From Candidatus Omnitrophota bacterium (lineage in GTDB: Bacteria > Omnitrophota > Omnitrophia > Omnitrophales > JACROU01): 64,000 nt of DNA. A program made the translations under genes and the position numbers. Of the stretch, positions 35,215-43,540 are shown one piece after another (the stretch's first letter is position 1; the number at the start of each line of letters is the position of its first letter). The notes under the pieces were generated by a model. It made no database searches, was not told the DNA's origin, and was given only the letters and a program-made list of their open reading frames with translations. The stretch spans positions 310,001 through 374,000 of the forward strand of contig JAJDCD010000008.1 of NCBI GenBank assembly GCA_029261035.1, written 5' to 3'.

Positions 35215-37019
35215 TTTGATACCCTCGGACGAACCGGATCTATTAATCCGGTCGTCGGGTTAAATTCCCGCGGCGGTCTGCCTCTTCCTTGAGGTTGGCC
35301 GCCATTTTGGCTAAACTTTAAGCGCTTCGCATTATTCCCATAGCACTTGCCAATTTCTTCTAAAGTTTCAGCCCAAATTTTTGTCAGACTGGTGTCAATC
35401 GCTGGTTTACAAAATAAACCTACAGTAATTTCTCCCGTCCAACTTTTCCTATCATAAACTTTACAAACCGCGTATCTAATGAAGCCTGATAGTAAACTTT
35501 TCAACTTTTCCGGTTTATCTTCGCATGAATCAACAATCATCTCGAAAAGTTGAAGCGTTTGAATTTGTTCGCGAGCATTTCCTGCAAGCCTCGTCTCAGC
35601 CTTTAATTCCTGATCGAGTCTCCGTTCTTCCTGGTTGAGCTCGTCAATCTCTGTTTGCAATGCCCGGAGTCTATCTTTCACGGTCTCCACCCCACAAACC
35701 CCCTTATCTGCTAGCACCTCAACTAAATTTTGAATCTTCTGTTCCGTTTGAGGCTTTAGGGCACGTACGCGAATCAAATCTTCATCGAGATCTTTGATTC
35801 GGGAGTAACTGGCTTTATTAGCTTTGTTTATCACCTTTTCAATAATAGTGGGTCTCAACTTTAATCTTTTAAGAAATTCTATAACTGCTTGATCAATCGA
35901 TTCAGCAGGCACATAAACACTTTCGCATTCTGCGCCGTCTGATTTGTCTGCCTTCGAGCACAAATAATAAGGGTAATAACGTTTAACTCTCGATCCACCT
36001 ATACCCGGTTTTGGCACCATTGATGATTGACAGCTTGGACATCTTAAAAGACCTTGCAGCAGATACACATATTTCTTTGTTGCATCAAGAGTTTTTCTGC
36101 TGTGATTTGTTTTCGAATTGCTCTTGATAATGTTTTGAATCTTTTCGTATACCTTCAGGTCCCGAATAGGCTTCCAGTTCCCGACGTAACGCTTTCCCTC
36201 ATAATCCTGGTGACCTGCATACCGAATATTTTGAAGGATTCTTAAAACTTGCGGTTTTGTATAGGATTTACCACGTGGGGTCTTGTATCCCAGCCTCCTG
36301 AGTTCGCGAGCTACTTTATTTGAGCTTTCATGTTGGATATAAAGTCTGTCTATTAAATTTATATGTTTCTTAAAATTATTATGAATTAGAAAAGTATGGT
36401 GACCATTCTTATCTCTTGTCATTTTATATCCAATGGGTGGTGAGCCAAGAGGACGTCCCTGCTGTACGTGTCTTACGTTAGTTTCTAAACTATACTGCGA
36501 AATGCGATCTGCTTGCCACTGCGCAAGATTGGCATGGTTACGCATAATCATTTGGCCATCAGGCGTTGATGTATCAATGTCTAAATCGAGACAAACTAAT
36601 GCAACTCCGGACTCATTAAATTGTCCTGAAATCTGAATGTAATCTAGCAAGTTTCTGGCAATGCGATCCAGCTTTGTGACCACAACCACATCAATCAAGC
36701 CGCTCTTTGCAAGCAGAAGCGCTTGCCTTAACCCCTCGCGTCCAAATATGGTCGTCGCCGTTTTTCCTCGCCGTTCCCCCTTCTCATTCTCGTTTTCAAC
36801 AAAGATCTCCGTCAGCATCCACTTCTGAGGAGTTAGCATGGTGGATTTCGCTTTTACCCAGTTAGCGAGAACATCCTTCTGATGATCTAAGGATTCGCCA
36901 ATCTTTTTCGCCTGCTTGTCTGATGACACCCTTGTAATGCCAAAGACACGAATAGTGTCCTTTTCTTTAAAGCTGTCAATCGTTGTAACATTTTGCCATC
37001 TTCTTCGTCTCTTTCTCAT
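35193..37019 (-). CDS. Large serine recombinase (element integrase)
   Basis: A 608-residue site-specific recombinase. Catalytic resolvase domain (about 25-170) with ITRVSSDKQ holding the nucleophile Ser, KLDRIARNLLD and SGVALVCLD; recombinase domain (about 190-310, RELRRLGYKTPRGK, ILQNIRYAG); zinc ribbon (LRCPSCQSSM, YYLCSKADKSDGAEC); long coiled coil (about 395-480). The ATG at 37019 has GGAG five bases upstream. Its stop lies within tRNA-His, and the last 25 or so codons (NPTTGLIDPV onward) look like a late extension read through the attachment region. Confidence 0.93.
   Translation of the reverse strand: MRKRRRRWQNVTTIDSFKEKDTIRVFGITRVSSDKQAKKIGESLDHQKDVLANWVKAKSTMLTPQKWMLTEIFVENENEKGERRGKTATTIFGREGLRQALLLAKSGLIDVVVVTKLDRIARNLLDYIQISGQFNESGVALVCLDLDIDTSTPDGQMIMRNHANLAQWQADRISQYSLETNVRHVQQGRPLGSPPIGYKMTRDKNGHHTFLIHNNFKKHINLIDRLYIQHESSNKVARELRRLGYKTPRGKSYTKPQVLRILQNIRYAGHQDYEGKRYVGNWKPIRDLKVYEKIQNIIKSNSKTNHSRKTLDATKKYVYLLQGLLRCPSCQSSMVPKPGIGGSRVKRYYPYYLCSKADKSDGAECESVYVPAESIDQAVIEFLKRLKLRPTIIEKVINKANKASYSRIKDLDEDLIRVRALKPQTEQKIQNLVEVLADKGVCGVETVKDRLRALQTEIDELNQEERRLDQELKAETRLAGNAREQIQTLQLFEMIVDSCEDKPEKLKSLLSGFIRYAVCKVYDRKSWTGEITVGLFCKPAIDTSLTKIWAETLEEIGKCYGNNAKRLKFSQNGGQPQGRGRPPREFNPTTGLIDPVRPRVSNGVSDGT
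35230..35285 (-). other. tRNA-half-like fold within the recombinase 3' end
   Basis: In plus orientation GACGAACCGGAT/ATCCGGTCGTC forms a stem and loop, followed by CGGGTTAAATTCCCG, which has the shape of a T arm (loop TTAAATT against the usual TTCRANY). It lies next to the true tRNA-His and may be a decayed tRNA 3' half or part of the recombinase binding site. Confidence 0.3.
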
Positions 37020-37069
37020 GCTCACTCCATTTATTCATTTAGGTATCATATTATATACATAAATGGTAT

Positions 37070-37285
37070 TTATCGCATTACTTTTTCCATACAATTTTCC
37101 GCCCATATTTCACTTAGCAAATCAATAATTTCTTCAATTCGCTCTTCATGATCCAGTAGGTTAAAGGGGTTCAGCGGATTATCTTGCAACGCCTTATATT
37201 CATTATTACCTGCTATGCGCACGACAAAACATCCCCTACGCATTTTTAGGGGCTTTCCCTTCAAACATTTTTGTGGGAAAGGCAT
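37070..37285 (-). CDS. Small basic protein next to the recombinase
   Basis: A 71-residue protein beginning MPFPQKCLKGKPLKMRRGC and ending in an acidic helix (HEERIEEIIDLLSEIW). The frame is open to 37366, but GAGGGAGAAGAAA directly precedes the ATG at 37285. No family recognised. It sits 51 bases upstream of the recombinase and could be a directionality factor or small regulator (inference from position only). Confidence 0.5.
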   Translation of the reverse strand: MPFPQKCLKGKPLKMRRGCFVVRIAGNNEYKALQDNPLNPFNLLDHEERIEEIIDLLSEIWAENCMEKVMR

Positions 37286-37399
37286 TTTCTTCTCCCTCTT
37301 TTTTGATCTTGCGATATTAATCACCTCCAAAGGTTTGAATAGCAAGACAACAGCCTTCAGCCTCACTGTTTGTCAATGAGACTGAAAGCTGATATTTTT

Positions 37400-37984
37400 T
37401 TAAACAAAACTTATCTGATCAATATAAAGCGACCCTGCTTTTGGCCTCGAATTTACATCGTCAAAAACGATCACAAATTCATTCAGGCTAGTCCAGTCAT
37501 TGATTCGCCTGAATTTTTCAAAAGGGATCGTGACTCTTTGCCATTCACTGGTAATTCCACTTACCACGTATGCGGACGGTCTCGCGCTCATGTCCTTCAA
37601 TTCAATTTTTATTCGATTCGTAAACTCTTTTTCGGCATCACCCTTCACAAAAAAGCTAAGCGAGTTGAATCTGCTTGCATCCTCACCGTTTAGCTTCATC
37701 CAGAATCCGTTATATGCTGGATTCACAGAATCGACATCGTAATCCAATCTCACGGAATAGCCTGCCGAATCACCTAACGCATCATCCGGTTCAAAGGATA
37801 ATTTCGTTCCTTGGGTATCATCATAAGGATCTTTATCCCAGGCTCCGAAATCACCTCCGATATTATTTGGTTTGTCTCCGGTATCAAAATCAGCTATCAC
37901 GAGTTCGCTTTGTGCTGCGTTTACGACCGGACTAACCATCGCAAAAATCGCCATGACTAAAACAGCTGCGGTTTCTTTTTTCAT
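37400..37984 (-). CDS. Secreted carbohydrate-binding-like module protein (copy 2)
   Basis: A 194-residue protein: signal peptide (MKKETAAVLVMAIFAMVSP, cut near VNA) and one beta-sandwich module (VIADFDTGDKPNN, YDVDSVNPAYNGFW, VVSGITSEWQRV, NEFVIVFDDV, GSLYIDQISFV). The same module forms the N-terminal part of the chromosomal glycosidase at 22477 and the protein at 39676. It resembles CBM11/CIA30-like jelly rolls. AAGGAGAG precedes the ATG at 37984; the frame is open further. Probably binds a glycan in the periplasm or outside. Confidence 0.8.
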   Translation of the reverse strand: MKKETAAVLVMAIFAMVSPVVNAAQSELVIADFDTGDKPNNIGGDFGAWDKDPYDDTQGTKLSFEPDDALGDSAGYSVRLDYDVDSVNPAYNGFWMKLNGEDASRFNSLSFFVKGDAEKEFTNRIKIELKDMSARPSAYVVSGITSEWQRVTIPFEKFRRINDWTSLNEFVIVFDDVNSRPKAGSLYIDQISFV

Positions 37985-38009
37985 TTGTAAGCACTCTCCT
38001 TTTTTTGAT

Positions 38010-38558
38010 TTAAAATATTGAAACAATGGAACCGAGGGTTCCATACTTATGCTTCGCCATGATCTTTCTGAATTCCGGATCATTCACAAATTGCTTAAGC
38101 GCATCCTTCACAAGAAAGTCTGCGATGCGTTCCTTAGCTTCTGACTCCATAAAAGAATCAATCAACACCTCGTAGCCTCCTGACTTTTTCCCTTCATATT
38201 TAAGGACACCTTTTTCATTGATTACTCTGAGTTCGAGAACGAGTGCGGCTTTAACTGGCCGACTCAAGATATCCGGCGATGAAAGCTCAAGTCCTCTCAC
38301 TCTCAAGATGACCTTTTCACTATCCTTGCTTGAAACAAGTTCGATAATACCTTGCTGATCTTCATTCCTTTCAACCTCAAGACCCGTTTTAAGACCGATG
38401 TAATGAACCAAATAACGTGTAACCATATCTCGAAGACTATTATCAGTTGGGATTATCTCCTGACTCTCTTTTACTTTTTCGGTCATAACTTGGGGCACCG
38501 TGGCTGCACAGCCAATAACCAATGAGAGGAGTAATATCGCAAGACTTGAGATCCTCAT
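38010..38558 (-). CDS. Lipoprotein of unknown function
   Basis: A 182-residue lipoprotein: signal MRISSLAILLLSLVIGC with lipobox LVIGC (Cys17). The mature part has a mixed alpha/beta pattern (VILRVRGLELSSPDIL, AALVLELRVINEKGVL) and resembles small outer-membrane assembly lipoproteins of the DUF4136/LptE-like sort, but no family is claimed. It overlaps the nuclease gene by four bases and precedes the binding-module gene by 25 bases, so it belongs to the glycan cassette transcript. Confidence 0.75.
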   Translation of the reverse strand: MRISSLAILLLSLVIGCAATVPQVMTEKVKESQEIIPTDNSLRDMVTRYLVHYIGLKTGLEVERNEDQQGIIELVSSKDSEKVILRVRGLELSSPDILSRPVKAALVLELRVINEKGVLKYEGKKSGGYEVLIDSFMESEAKERIADFLVKDALKQFVNDPEFRKIMAKHKYGTLGSIVSIF

Positions 38559-39679
38559 GCTTTATTACCCTCTTCCGTTCGTTGTCTAATTTGGTGCTGC
38601 ATAAAAAGATCACGGCCACGCTGAAGCTCTCGCTTGAGATCATCAGGTTTTGGGAGTTTAAGCTGATATTTTGAGACAAATATTTTGTTACTCATGCCAC
38701 CCGTGGCATACTTCACACATGCGCTACTTTTATTCGCGCACAATACAACGCCAATGGGATCGCTTTCTGCTTGTGGCATTAAATGATCTTTTGCCCAGTT
38801 CAAATAGAGATTCATTTGACCGGCGTAAGCGTGTGTAAATCGTCCGATTTTGAGGTCCAATATCACATAACAATTTAAAGGAATATGATAAAGGACGAGA
38901 TCCATTCGATACTCATCTCCATCCAGATTAAAACGCTTCTGTCGCGATACGAATGTGAATCCGGCTCCGAGTTCCAAAAGAAATCGTTCAAGGTGATGTA
39001 TCAAGGCATCTTCAAGATCAAGCTCTGAATACTCATCTTTAAGATTCAAAAACTCAAGAACGTAGGAATCTTTTATTTCATCTTCCGGCCGTACAATAAT
39101 GGGATGTTCATTGGCTTTCTTTAAAACAAGATCTTTACGCTTTGACAGAGCTGTTCTCTCAAAAAGCGCCGCCTGAATTTCACGATCAAGTTGTCTTGCA
39201 GACCAATGGCTTCGCAGACACTCATTTTCATAGAATCTTCTTTTTACCGAATCATCCAACCTCATAAGCTGCCTGTAATGTGACCAAGAAAGGCTAAAGG
39301 ATCTGATCACATCACCTAATGCGGGCGCTTTGGCCAATTCGCTACACACCGTGTAGCGTTTTTCGATGCCTTTGTAGGTGAGGTAAAACTGCCGTATGGC
39401 TCTTAGATGGGCCTCACCCCACCCTTTTCCAAGCTTATGTTTAAGGTCTCCCGACAAATGCTTGAGTAAAGCCTCCCCATAGCGAGCTCGATTCCTTCCT
39501 TTTTGCTCAAATTCCACGATCCTTCGGCCGGTCAACCAATAGGTAGCAACTAACGCAGCATTAACCTGCCTGACCACACTCTCTCGGCCCTCATGAATTA
39601 AGGCTGATATGCTGTTGAGCAACTGCCGATAATCGTCCATCCGCACTGCGTTATTTCCTGATGATTTGAGATGCCTCAT
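38555..39679 (-). CDS. DUF1016 (YhcG-type) PD-(D/E)XK nuclease-domain protein
   Basis: A 374-residue cytoplasmic protein. N-terminal DUF1016_N domain (YRQLLNSISALIHEGRESVV, LVATYWLTGRRIVEFEQ, GWGEAHLRAIRQFY, LSWSHYRQLMRLDD) and a C-terminal nuclease-like domain with the PD-(D/E)XK elements YRMDLVLYH and CYVILDLKIG (Asp, Asp-x-Lys). Common on mobile elements; proposed in defence or DNA repair. It overlaps the genes on both sides by four bases, so it is wedged inside a secretion/glycan operon. Confidence 0.92.
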   Translation of the reverse strand: MRHLKSSGNNAVRMDDYRQLLNSISALIHEGRESVVRQVNAALVATYWLTGRRIVEFEQKGRNRARYGEALLKHLSGDLKHKLGKGWGEAHLRAIRQFYLTYKGIEKRYTVCSELAKAPALGDVIRSFSLSWSHYRQLMRLDDSVKRRFYENECLRSHWSARQLDREIQAALFERTALSKRKDLVLKKANEHPIIVRPEDEIKDSYVLEFLNLKDEYSELDLEDALIHHLERFLLELGAGFTFVSRQKRFNLDGDEYRMDLVLYHIPLNCYVILDLKIGRFTHAYAGQMNLYLNWAKDHLMPQAESDPIGVVLCANKSSACVKYATGGMSNKIFVSKYQLKLPKPDDLKRELQRGRDLFMQHQIRQRTEEGNKA

Positions 39680-40251
39680 GAAAGAGTGCCTCCCTTCACA
39701 ACAGAAACTTCTTTCAAAAACAACACACCTTTTTTGGGCCTTGCGTGGATATCATCAATCACAATCTCAAATGTCTTTACCTCTGACCAATCCCGGATTC
39801 TTCTAAATTTCTGAAGAGGGACTTCAAATTCCTTCCATTCGCTTCTTACTCCTGACAATAAATAGGGCGCTTTACGATTATCTTTATCCGTAAATTGAAG
39901 TGCTATATTGCCAGTGAAGGGCGGATCGCTTTCAGCTCTCATCCAAAGATGAAGCGATTCATATTCTGATAAATCATGGCCCTCGATTTTAAGCCAGAAA
40001 CCTCCCATTGCAGGAAGCGAAGAATCCACATCAAAGAGCACGTCTACTTCTGCGGCGTTCGCGCTAATCTCATGTCTTACGCTCTGCGCAGCATCGAGAA
40101 TGTTATGCTCCCAGGTTCCCATCATGATCTCAGCATCAAGCCGAGTAAGATCGAGTAGATTCAGTTTTTCGTTCTCAGCATTCGCTTGCCCTTTAAATGA
40201 CACGATACATATAAAAAGGAGCAATGCCCTAGAAAGAGTTCTTAAGCACAT
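39676..40251 (-). CDS. Secreted carbohydrate-binding-like module protein (copy 1)
   Basis: A 191-residue protein: signal peptide (MCLRTLSRALLLFICIVSF, cut near NAE) and one beta-sandwich module (LDLTRLDAEIM, FDVDSSLPAMGGFW, LLSGVRSEWKEF, FEIVIDDIHARPK, GVLFLKEVSVV). Same fold as the protein at 37400 but more divergent. GGAGG lies seven bases before the ATG at 40251, inside the end of the nucleotidyltransferase gene. Both copies flank the nuclease and lipoprotein genes. Confidence 0.78.
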   Translation of the reverse strand: MCLRTLSRALLLFICIVSFKGQANAENEKLNLLDLTRLDAEIMMGTWEHNILDAAQSVRHEISANAAEVDVLFDVDSSLPAMGGFWLKIEGHDLSEYESLHLWMRAESDPPFTGNIALQFTDKDNRKAPYLLSGVRSEWKEFEVPLQKFRRIRDWSEVKTFEIVIDDIHARPKKGVLFLKEVSVVKGGTLS

Positions 40252-40987
40252 TCGCATGCCTCCTTGCCGAATCGAGAGATTCCTTGCTTCCGATATCAAA
40301 CCACGCCCCGTCAAAGTCCACCGCATAAAGTGACTCTTTCTTACTGAGCCATGCAACAAAATCTCCGATCCTGTCAGGATTTAGTTTCTCAAGCTCAAGG
40401 TATTCATAAATCCTCATCCGGTACTTGCTTGGAAAATAATAAACACCAATGCACACATCCGTAGACTTCGGGTTCTCCGGCTTTTCTTCAAAGTCCGTAA
40501 TGAGGTTATGATCATCTCGCATCACCACGCCACATAGCGATGCAACCGAAGGTTCTCCTACATCATAAATACCGACAAAGGCATTCTCAGGATCTCCGAG
40601 ACACGGCAAGAGAAAATGGCTCAATGGAAAATCAAAGTAGTTATCTCCACAAAAAACAAAGAAATCATCACTCCCGCAGTATCCAGAGCGGAGTGCTAGA
40701 TCGAGATCCCTCACGGCACCCAGTCTTTTCTCCGGCACAAACGCGTTATTTTCAACGATGTGAATGGGCTTCTGATAACATGAGTTCCTGCACCATTTAT
40801 AGAAGTCCAGATAAAACTTCCCGCTAGTCACGATAATGATTTCATCCACGGCACTGACCACCTCTAGCTGTTCGATTAGAAAATCCAGAATCGTTTTATT
40901 TCCTAACTTAAGCAGTGCCTTTGGCGTATCCTCTGTAATCGGATAAAGTCTTGTTCCGAACCCTGCGGCGAGAATAATAGCTTTCAT
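40229..40987 (-). CDS. Sugar-phosphate nucleotidyltransferase
   Basis: A 252-residue enzyme making an NDP-sugar from NTP and sugar-1-phosphate. The signature GXGTRLXPXTXXXPK is AAGFGTRLYPITEDTPKALL; FFVFCGDNYFDFPL holds the metal Asp, and DFEEKPENP and WFDIGSKESL follow. It resembles glucose-1-phosphate thymidylyl- or uridylyltransferases and could feed the OpgH-like transferase with UDP-glucose (inference). 18 bases separate it from the HlyD gene. Confidence 0.92.
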   Translation of the reverse strand: MKAIILAAGFGTRLYPITEDTPKALLKLGNKTILDFLIEQLEVVSAVDEIIIVTSGKFYLDFYKWCRNSCYQKPIHIVENNAFVPEKRLGAVRDLDLALRSGYCGSDDFFVFCGDNYFDFPLSHFLLPCLGDPENAFVGIYDVGEPSVASLCGVVMRDDHNLITDFEEKPENPKSTDVCIGVYYFPSKYRMRIYEYLELEKLNPDRIGDFVAWLSKKESLYAVDFDGAWFDIGSKESLDSARRHANVLKNSF

Positions 40988-41005
40988 ATAAATAAACTCC
41001 TTTTA

Positions 41006-41935
41006 TTAAGAATTAATTTTGATAGAAGCGTGCATCCCGTACCTAAAGTTCCCCGGGATTCCATCAAGTTTCACTTCACAAGAAACCACATGCCGAATCT
41101 TAAAGACCTTCTCAACCTCTTGCGATGTGCGCGGCGCTAACCTCACAACCCGCCCTTTGTAAGTTTTTGAAGAAAACGCATGAAACCTTGCTTTTACTTT
41201 GCTACCCACTTTAATCTTTTGCACCTCTTCTTCCGGAATTAAGACTTCAACAAAGTAGGTATCTGGGTCTGCGATCTCAAGCACAAACTCACCTTTTTGG
41301 ATGGGACTCCCTATCGTGTCTGATGGGTCAGTCAAAAGAACTCCATCAAAAGGCGCTTTAAGCTCAAGAGACTCCATTCCTTCTTTGATATAATCCAATT
41401 CCCTTTTCGCAGACTGAATTTTCTTCTCAAGAATCACAAATTCCTGAGTGGCTTGAATAAAATCAAATTCTTTCTTGCCCAATTCACTTTTTCCGGTCAC
41501 ACCATTCTCATAAAGCATCTTGGTTCGTTCACGAACCTTGTCCAAATACTTTAATTTTTCATTCACTATCACTTTTTCATCTTCTAATCTCCCAAGCTCT
41601 AATTCTGCTTGTGTGTGTTGCTTTAAAAGTTCGGGGTTTTCAAATCTCGCAATTAGCTCCCCTTTCGTTAAAACCGATCCCTTCTCACGCAGCAATTCTT
41701 TAAGCACTCCGGAGCTCGTAAGTCCAAGCCTCGCAAATTTATCTGCTTGGAGCACTCCATCGCCTTTAAAGTCTGCTCTTGGCCAGATAAGGAAAGAAAC
41801 AACGGCTATCACTAAAATTAAAATCATCTTTCCTTTTTTGCCTTTAGCTTTCTTCTTTACCTCATGATTCTCTTCAAAAAGCTGCGGTTCATCTTTCGGA
41901 GAATCGTCCGTTGGTTCTTTATTAATTTCTGTCAT
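41006..41935 (-). CDS. HlyD-type membrane-fusion (periplasmic adaptor) protein
   Basis: A 309-residue protein with one N-terminal membrane helix (KGKMILILVIAVVSFLIW, about 33-50), a long periplasmic coiled coil (about 110-200), and split lipoyl/barrel domains (SGVLKELLREKGSVLTKGEL and LELKAPFDGVLLTDPS, then EVLIPEEEVQKIKVGSKVKARF). Such proteins join an inner-membrane exporter to a TolC-like duct. No ABC or RND pump is nearby; the inner-membrane partner is the glycosyltransferase, like Alg44 with Alg8. Confidence 0.9.
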   Translation of the reverse strand: MTEINKEPTDDSPKDEPQLFEENHEVKKKAKGKKGKMILILVIAVVSFLIWPRADFKGDGVLQADKFARLGLTSSGVLKELLREKGSVLTKGELIARFENPELLKQHTQAELELGRLEDEKVIVNEKLKYLDKVRERTKMLYENGVTGKSELGKKEFDFIQATQEFVILEKKIQSAKRELDYIKEGMESLELKAPFDGVLLTDPSDTIGSPIQKGEFVLEIADPDTYFVEVLIPEEEVQKIKVGSKVKARFHAFSSKTYKGRVVRLAPRTSQEVEKVFKIRHVVSCEVKLDGIPGNFRYGMHASIKINS

Positions 41936-41959
41936 TTTTATCTCTTCTCCTTTTATTTA

Positions 41960-43540
41960 TTAAATCCAGTTTCTCAGTTCTTGCGGTACTGTCTTTGACG
42001 TTAGATAGACTGCCGGAATCGATAAGATCAGGCTCGTCAAAATCGGTGTTGCTTGCCAAATGAAGTAATGCACATTCGTCAAAATGAAAATTAACCCAAA
42101 TACGCCAAAGGCTGTTCCTCCCCACATATACTTTGCTGTACTTGTTAAAGTGATCTTCGCAAAGGGATCTTTCAGCATTGGTTTCCAATTCAACTTCCTT
42201 AAAGGAATAGTCAAAATATCAATAGGCGCATAAACAAAATTATTAAGCGTAATAAGCGTTGATAGAAATAGTTCGTACAAATATTCTCTAAAGTCTCGCC
42301 AAGTTTTTAAAATTGTTACTTTGTGAAAAAACACGACACTAATACTAAAAATCAGAACCCATTTAAGAGTACTGTTCGTATAAAGTCCCATCCAAATCGA
42401 ATCTATTTCAAAATGAATAAGCTCACCGGTAAATTCGGAGTGGCTTAAAATCCCAAGGATTACCCAATAAAAGAAAACAAGATCAGCGAGGTAAAGGTAG
42501 ATCCCGTAGAAGGCGAGAAAGCGGGTTGCTGGCGTAATACCGCGCTCAAGAACAAGCGGCCATCCTTGAAGCGTACCCTGTGCCCAACGCTTTGTTCTGG
42601 CACGCGATTCAAGATAGTTTGCCGGAGCTTCATCATAGGCGTGAACATCTGGGCAAAAGACTACCCTGTAGCCTAGTTGTCTGAGCCTGACAGTATCCCA
42701 ATTATCATGAGAGAGAAGACCTTTGGGGAGACGCACCTTTCGAAGCGCCTCTGTCCTCGCAAGATGATGATGGCCAAATGAAACTGTCTCTCCAAAAATT
42801 GCTTGAATTGCGATAAAGCTAAATTTTTGTGCAAAGTAGGCTCCTATTCTTTCAAAGCGAGAGTACCAAGTCGTTGCATGAGCAATTCGGATAATTGCTT
42901 GAAAAATAGCGACATCCTGATTTTTAGGATGCTCAGCTTTCCTCAGTAGCTTTAAGAGCGTCCCTTTAGGAACCATTCCATCCGCGTCACAAACGTAAAT
43001 ATACTTATACTCAGGATGTGAGTGGACAAACTCCCCGACATTTCCTTGTTTTCGTTCAACAGGGTTTTCACGTCTTCTATAAAACACTCTGCCCGGATGC
43101 AATCGTTCTAGCTTTGCAACAAGATTTTTTTCATATGAAATAAAATCCTCAGAAGAATCAGAGAGTAGCCAAAGATCTGTATCAGGTAATTTATTTCCTG
43201 AAAAAGAATAATGAATCCTTTCAGAAAGGCCATGCCCTTCATTACGAATAGGATAGACGAGTGCCATTTTAGGAATTCGTTTTACAAAAGTTTCTTTTAA
43301 AATGGGTCTTCTAATAAATAGGTGAGCAATACTTAGAAGAAAAAGATAAGCTACATTGAAAAATAGAAATTCAAACCCTACAATCCAAAGAACTCCAAAA
43401 ATCCAGGTTTCACTTGTGAACACGATCCTTGATGCCACAAGCCCCATCGTAAAAAGAGAACCGATAAGAGCCGTCCCAAGAAAGAGCCGCGTTCTTTTAA
43501 CGGGTGTAAGCCAATCGTTTAAATAAAATCTATTCTTCAT
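41960..43540 (-). CDS. OpgH-like membrane glucosyltransferase (GT2)
   Basis: About 526 residues: two N-terminal helices, a cytosolic GT2 domain and at least four C-terminal helices. Motifs follow OpgH/MdoH order: LVYPIRNEGH, LWLLSDSSED, FYRRRENPVERKQGN, VCDADG (DxD), SFGHHHLARTEALR, LLSHDNWDTV, AYDEAPANYLESRARTKRWAQGTLQ. OpgH makes the beta-1,2-glucan backbone of periplasmic glucans from UDP-glucose. GAGGA lies eight bases before the ATG at 43540, which overlaps the TolC gene end. It lacks the long N-terminal extension of the E. coli enzyme. No opgG partner is visible. Confidence 0.85.
   Translation of the reverse strand: MKNRFYLNDWLTPVKRTRLFLGTALIGSLFTMGLVASRIVFTSETWIFGVLWIVGFEFLFFNVAYLFLLSIAHLFIRRPILKETFVKRIPKMALVYPIRNEGHGLSERIHYSFSGNKLPDTDLWLLSDSSEDFISYEKNLVAKLERLHPGRVFYRRRENPVERKQGNVGEFVHSHPEYKYIYVCDADGMVPKGTLLKLLRKAEHPKNQDVAIFQAIIRIAHATTWYSRFERIGAYFAQKFSFIAIQAIFGETVSFGHHHLARTEALRKVRLPKGLLSHDNWDTVRLRQLGYRVVFCPDVHAYDEAPANYLESRARTKRWAQGTLQGWPLVLERGITPATRFLAFYGIYLYLADLVFFYWVILGILSHSEFTGELIHFEIDSIWMGLYTNSTLKWVLIFSISVVFFHKVTILKTWRDFREYLYELFLSTLITLNNFVYAPIDILTIPLRKLNWKPMLKDPFAKITLTSTAKYMWGGTAFGVFGLIFILTNVHYFIWQATPILTSLILSIPAVYLTSKTVPQELRNWI

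Noticed and set aside
41520-41867. 115-residue plus-strand frame opposite the HlyD gene
   Set aside because: Ser/Phe-rich antisense composition, typical of a shadow frame.
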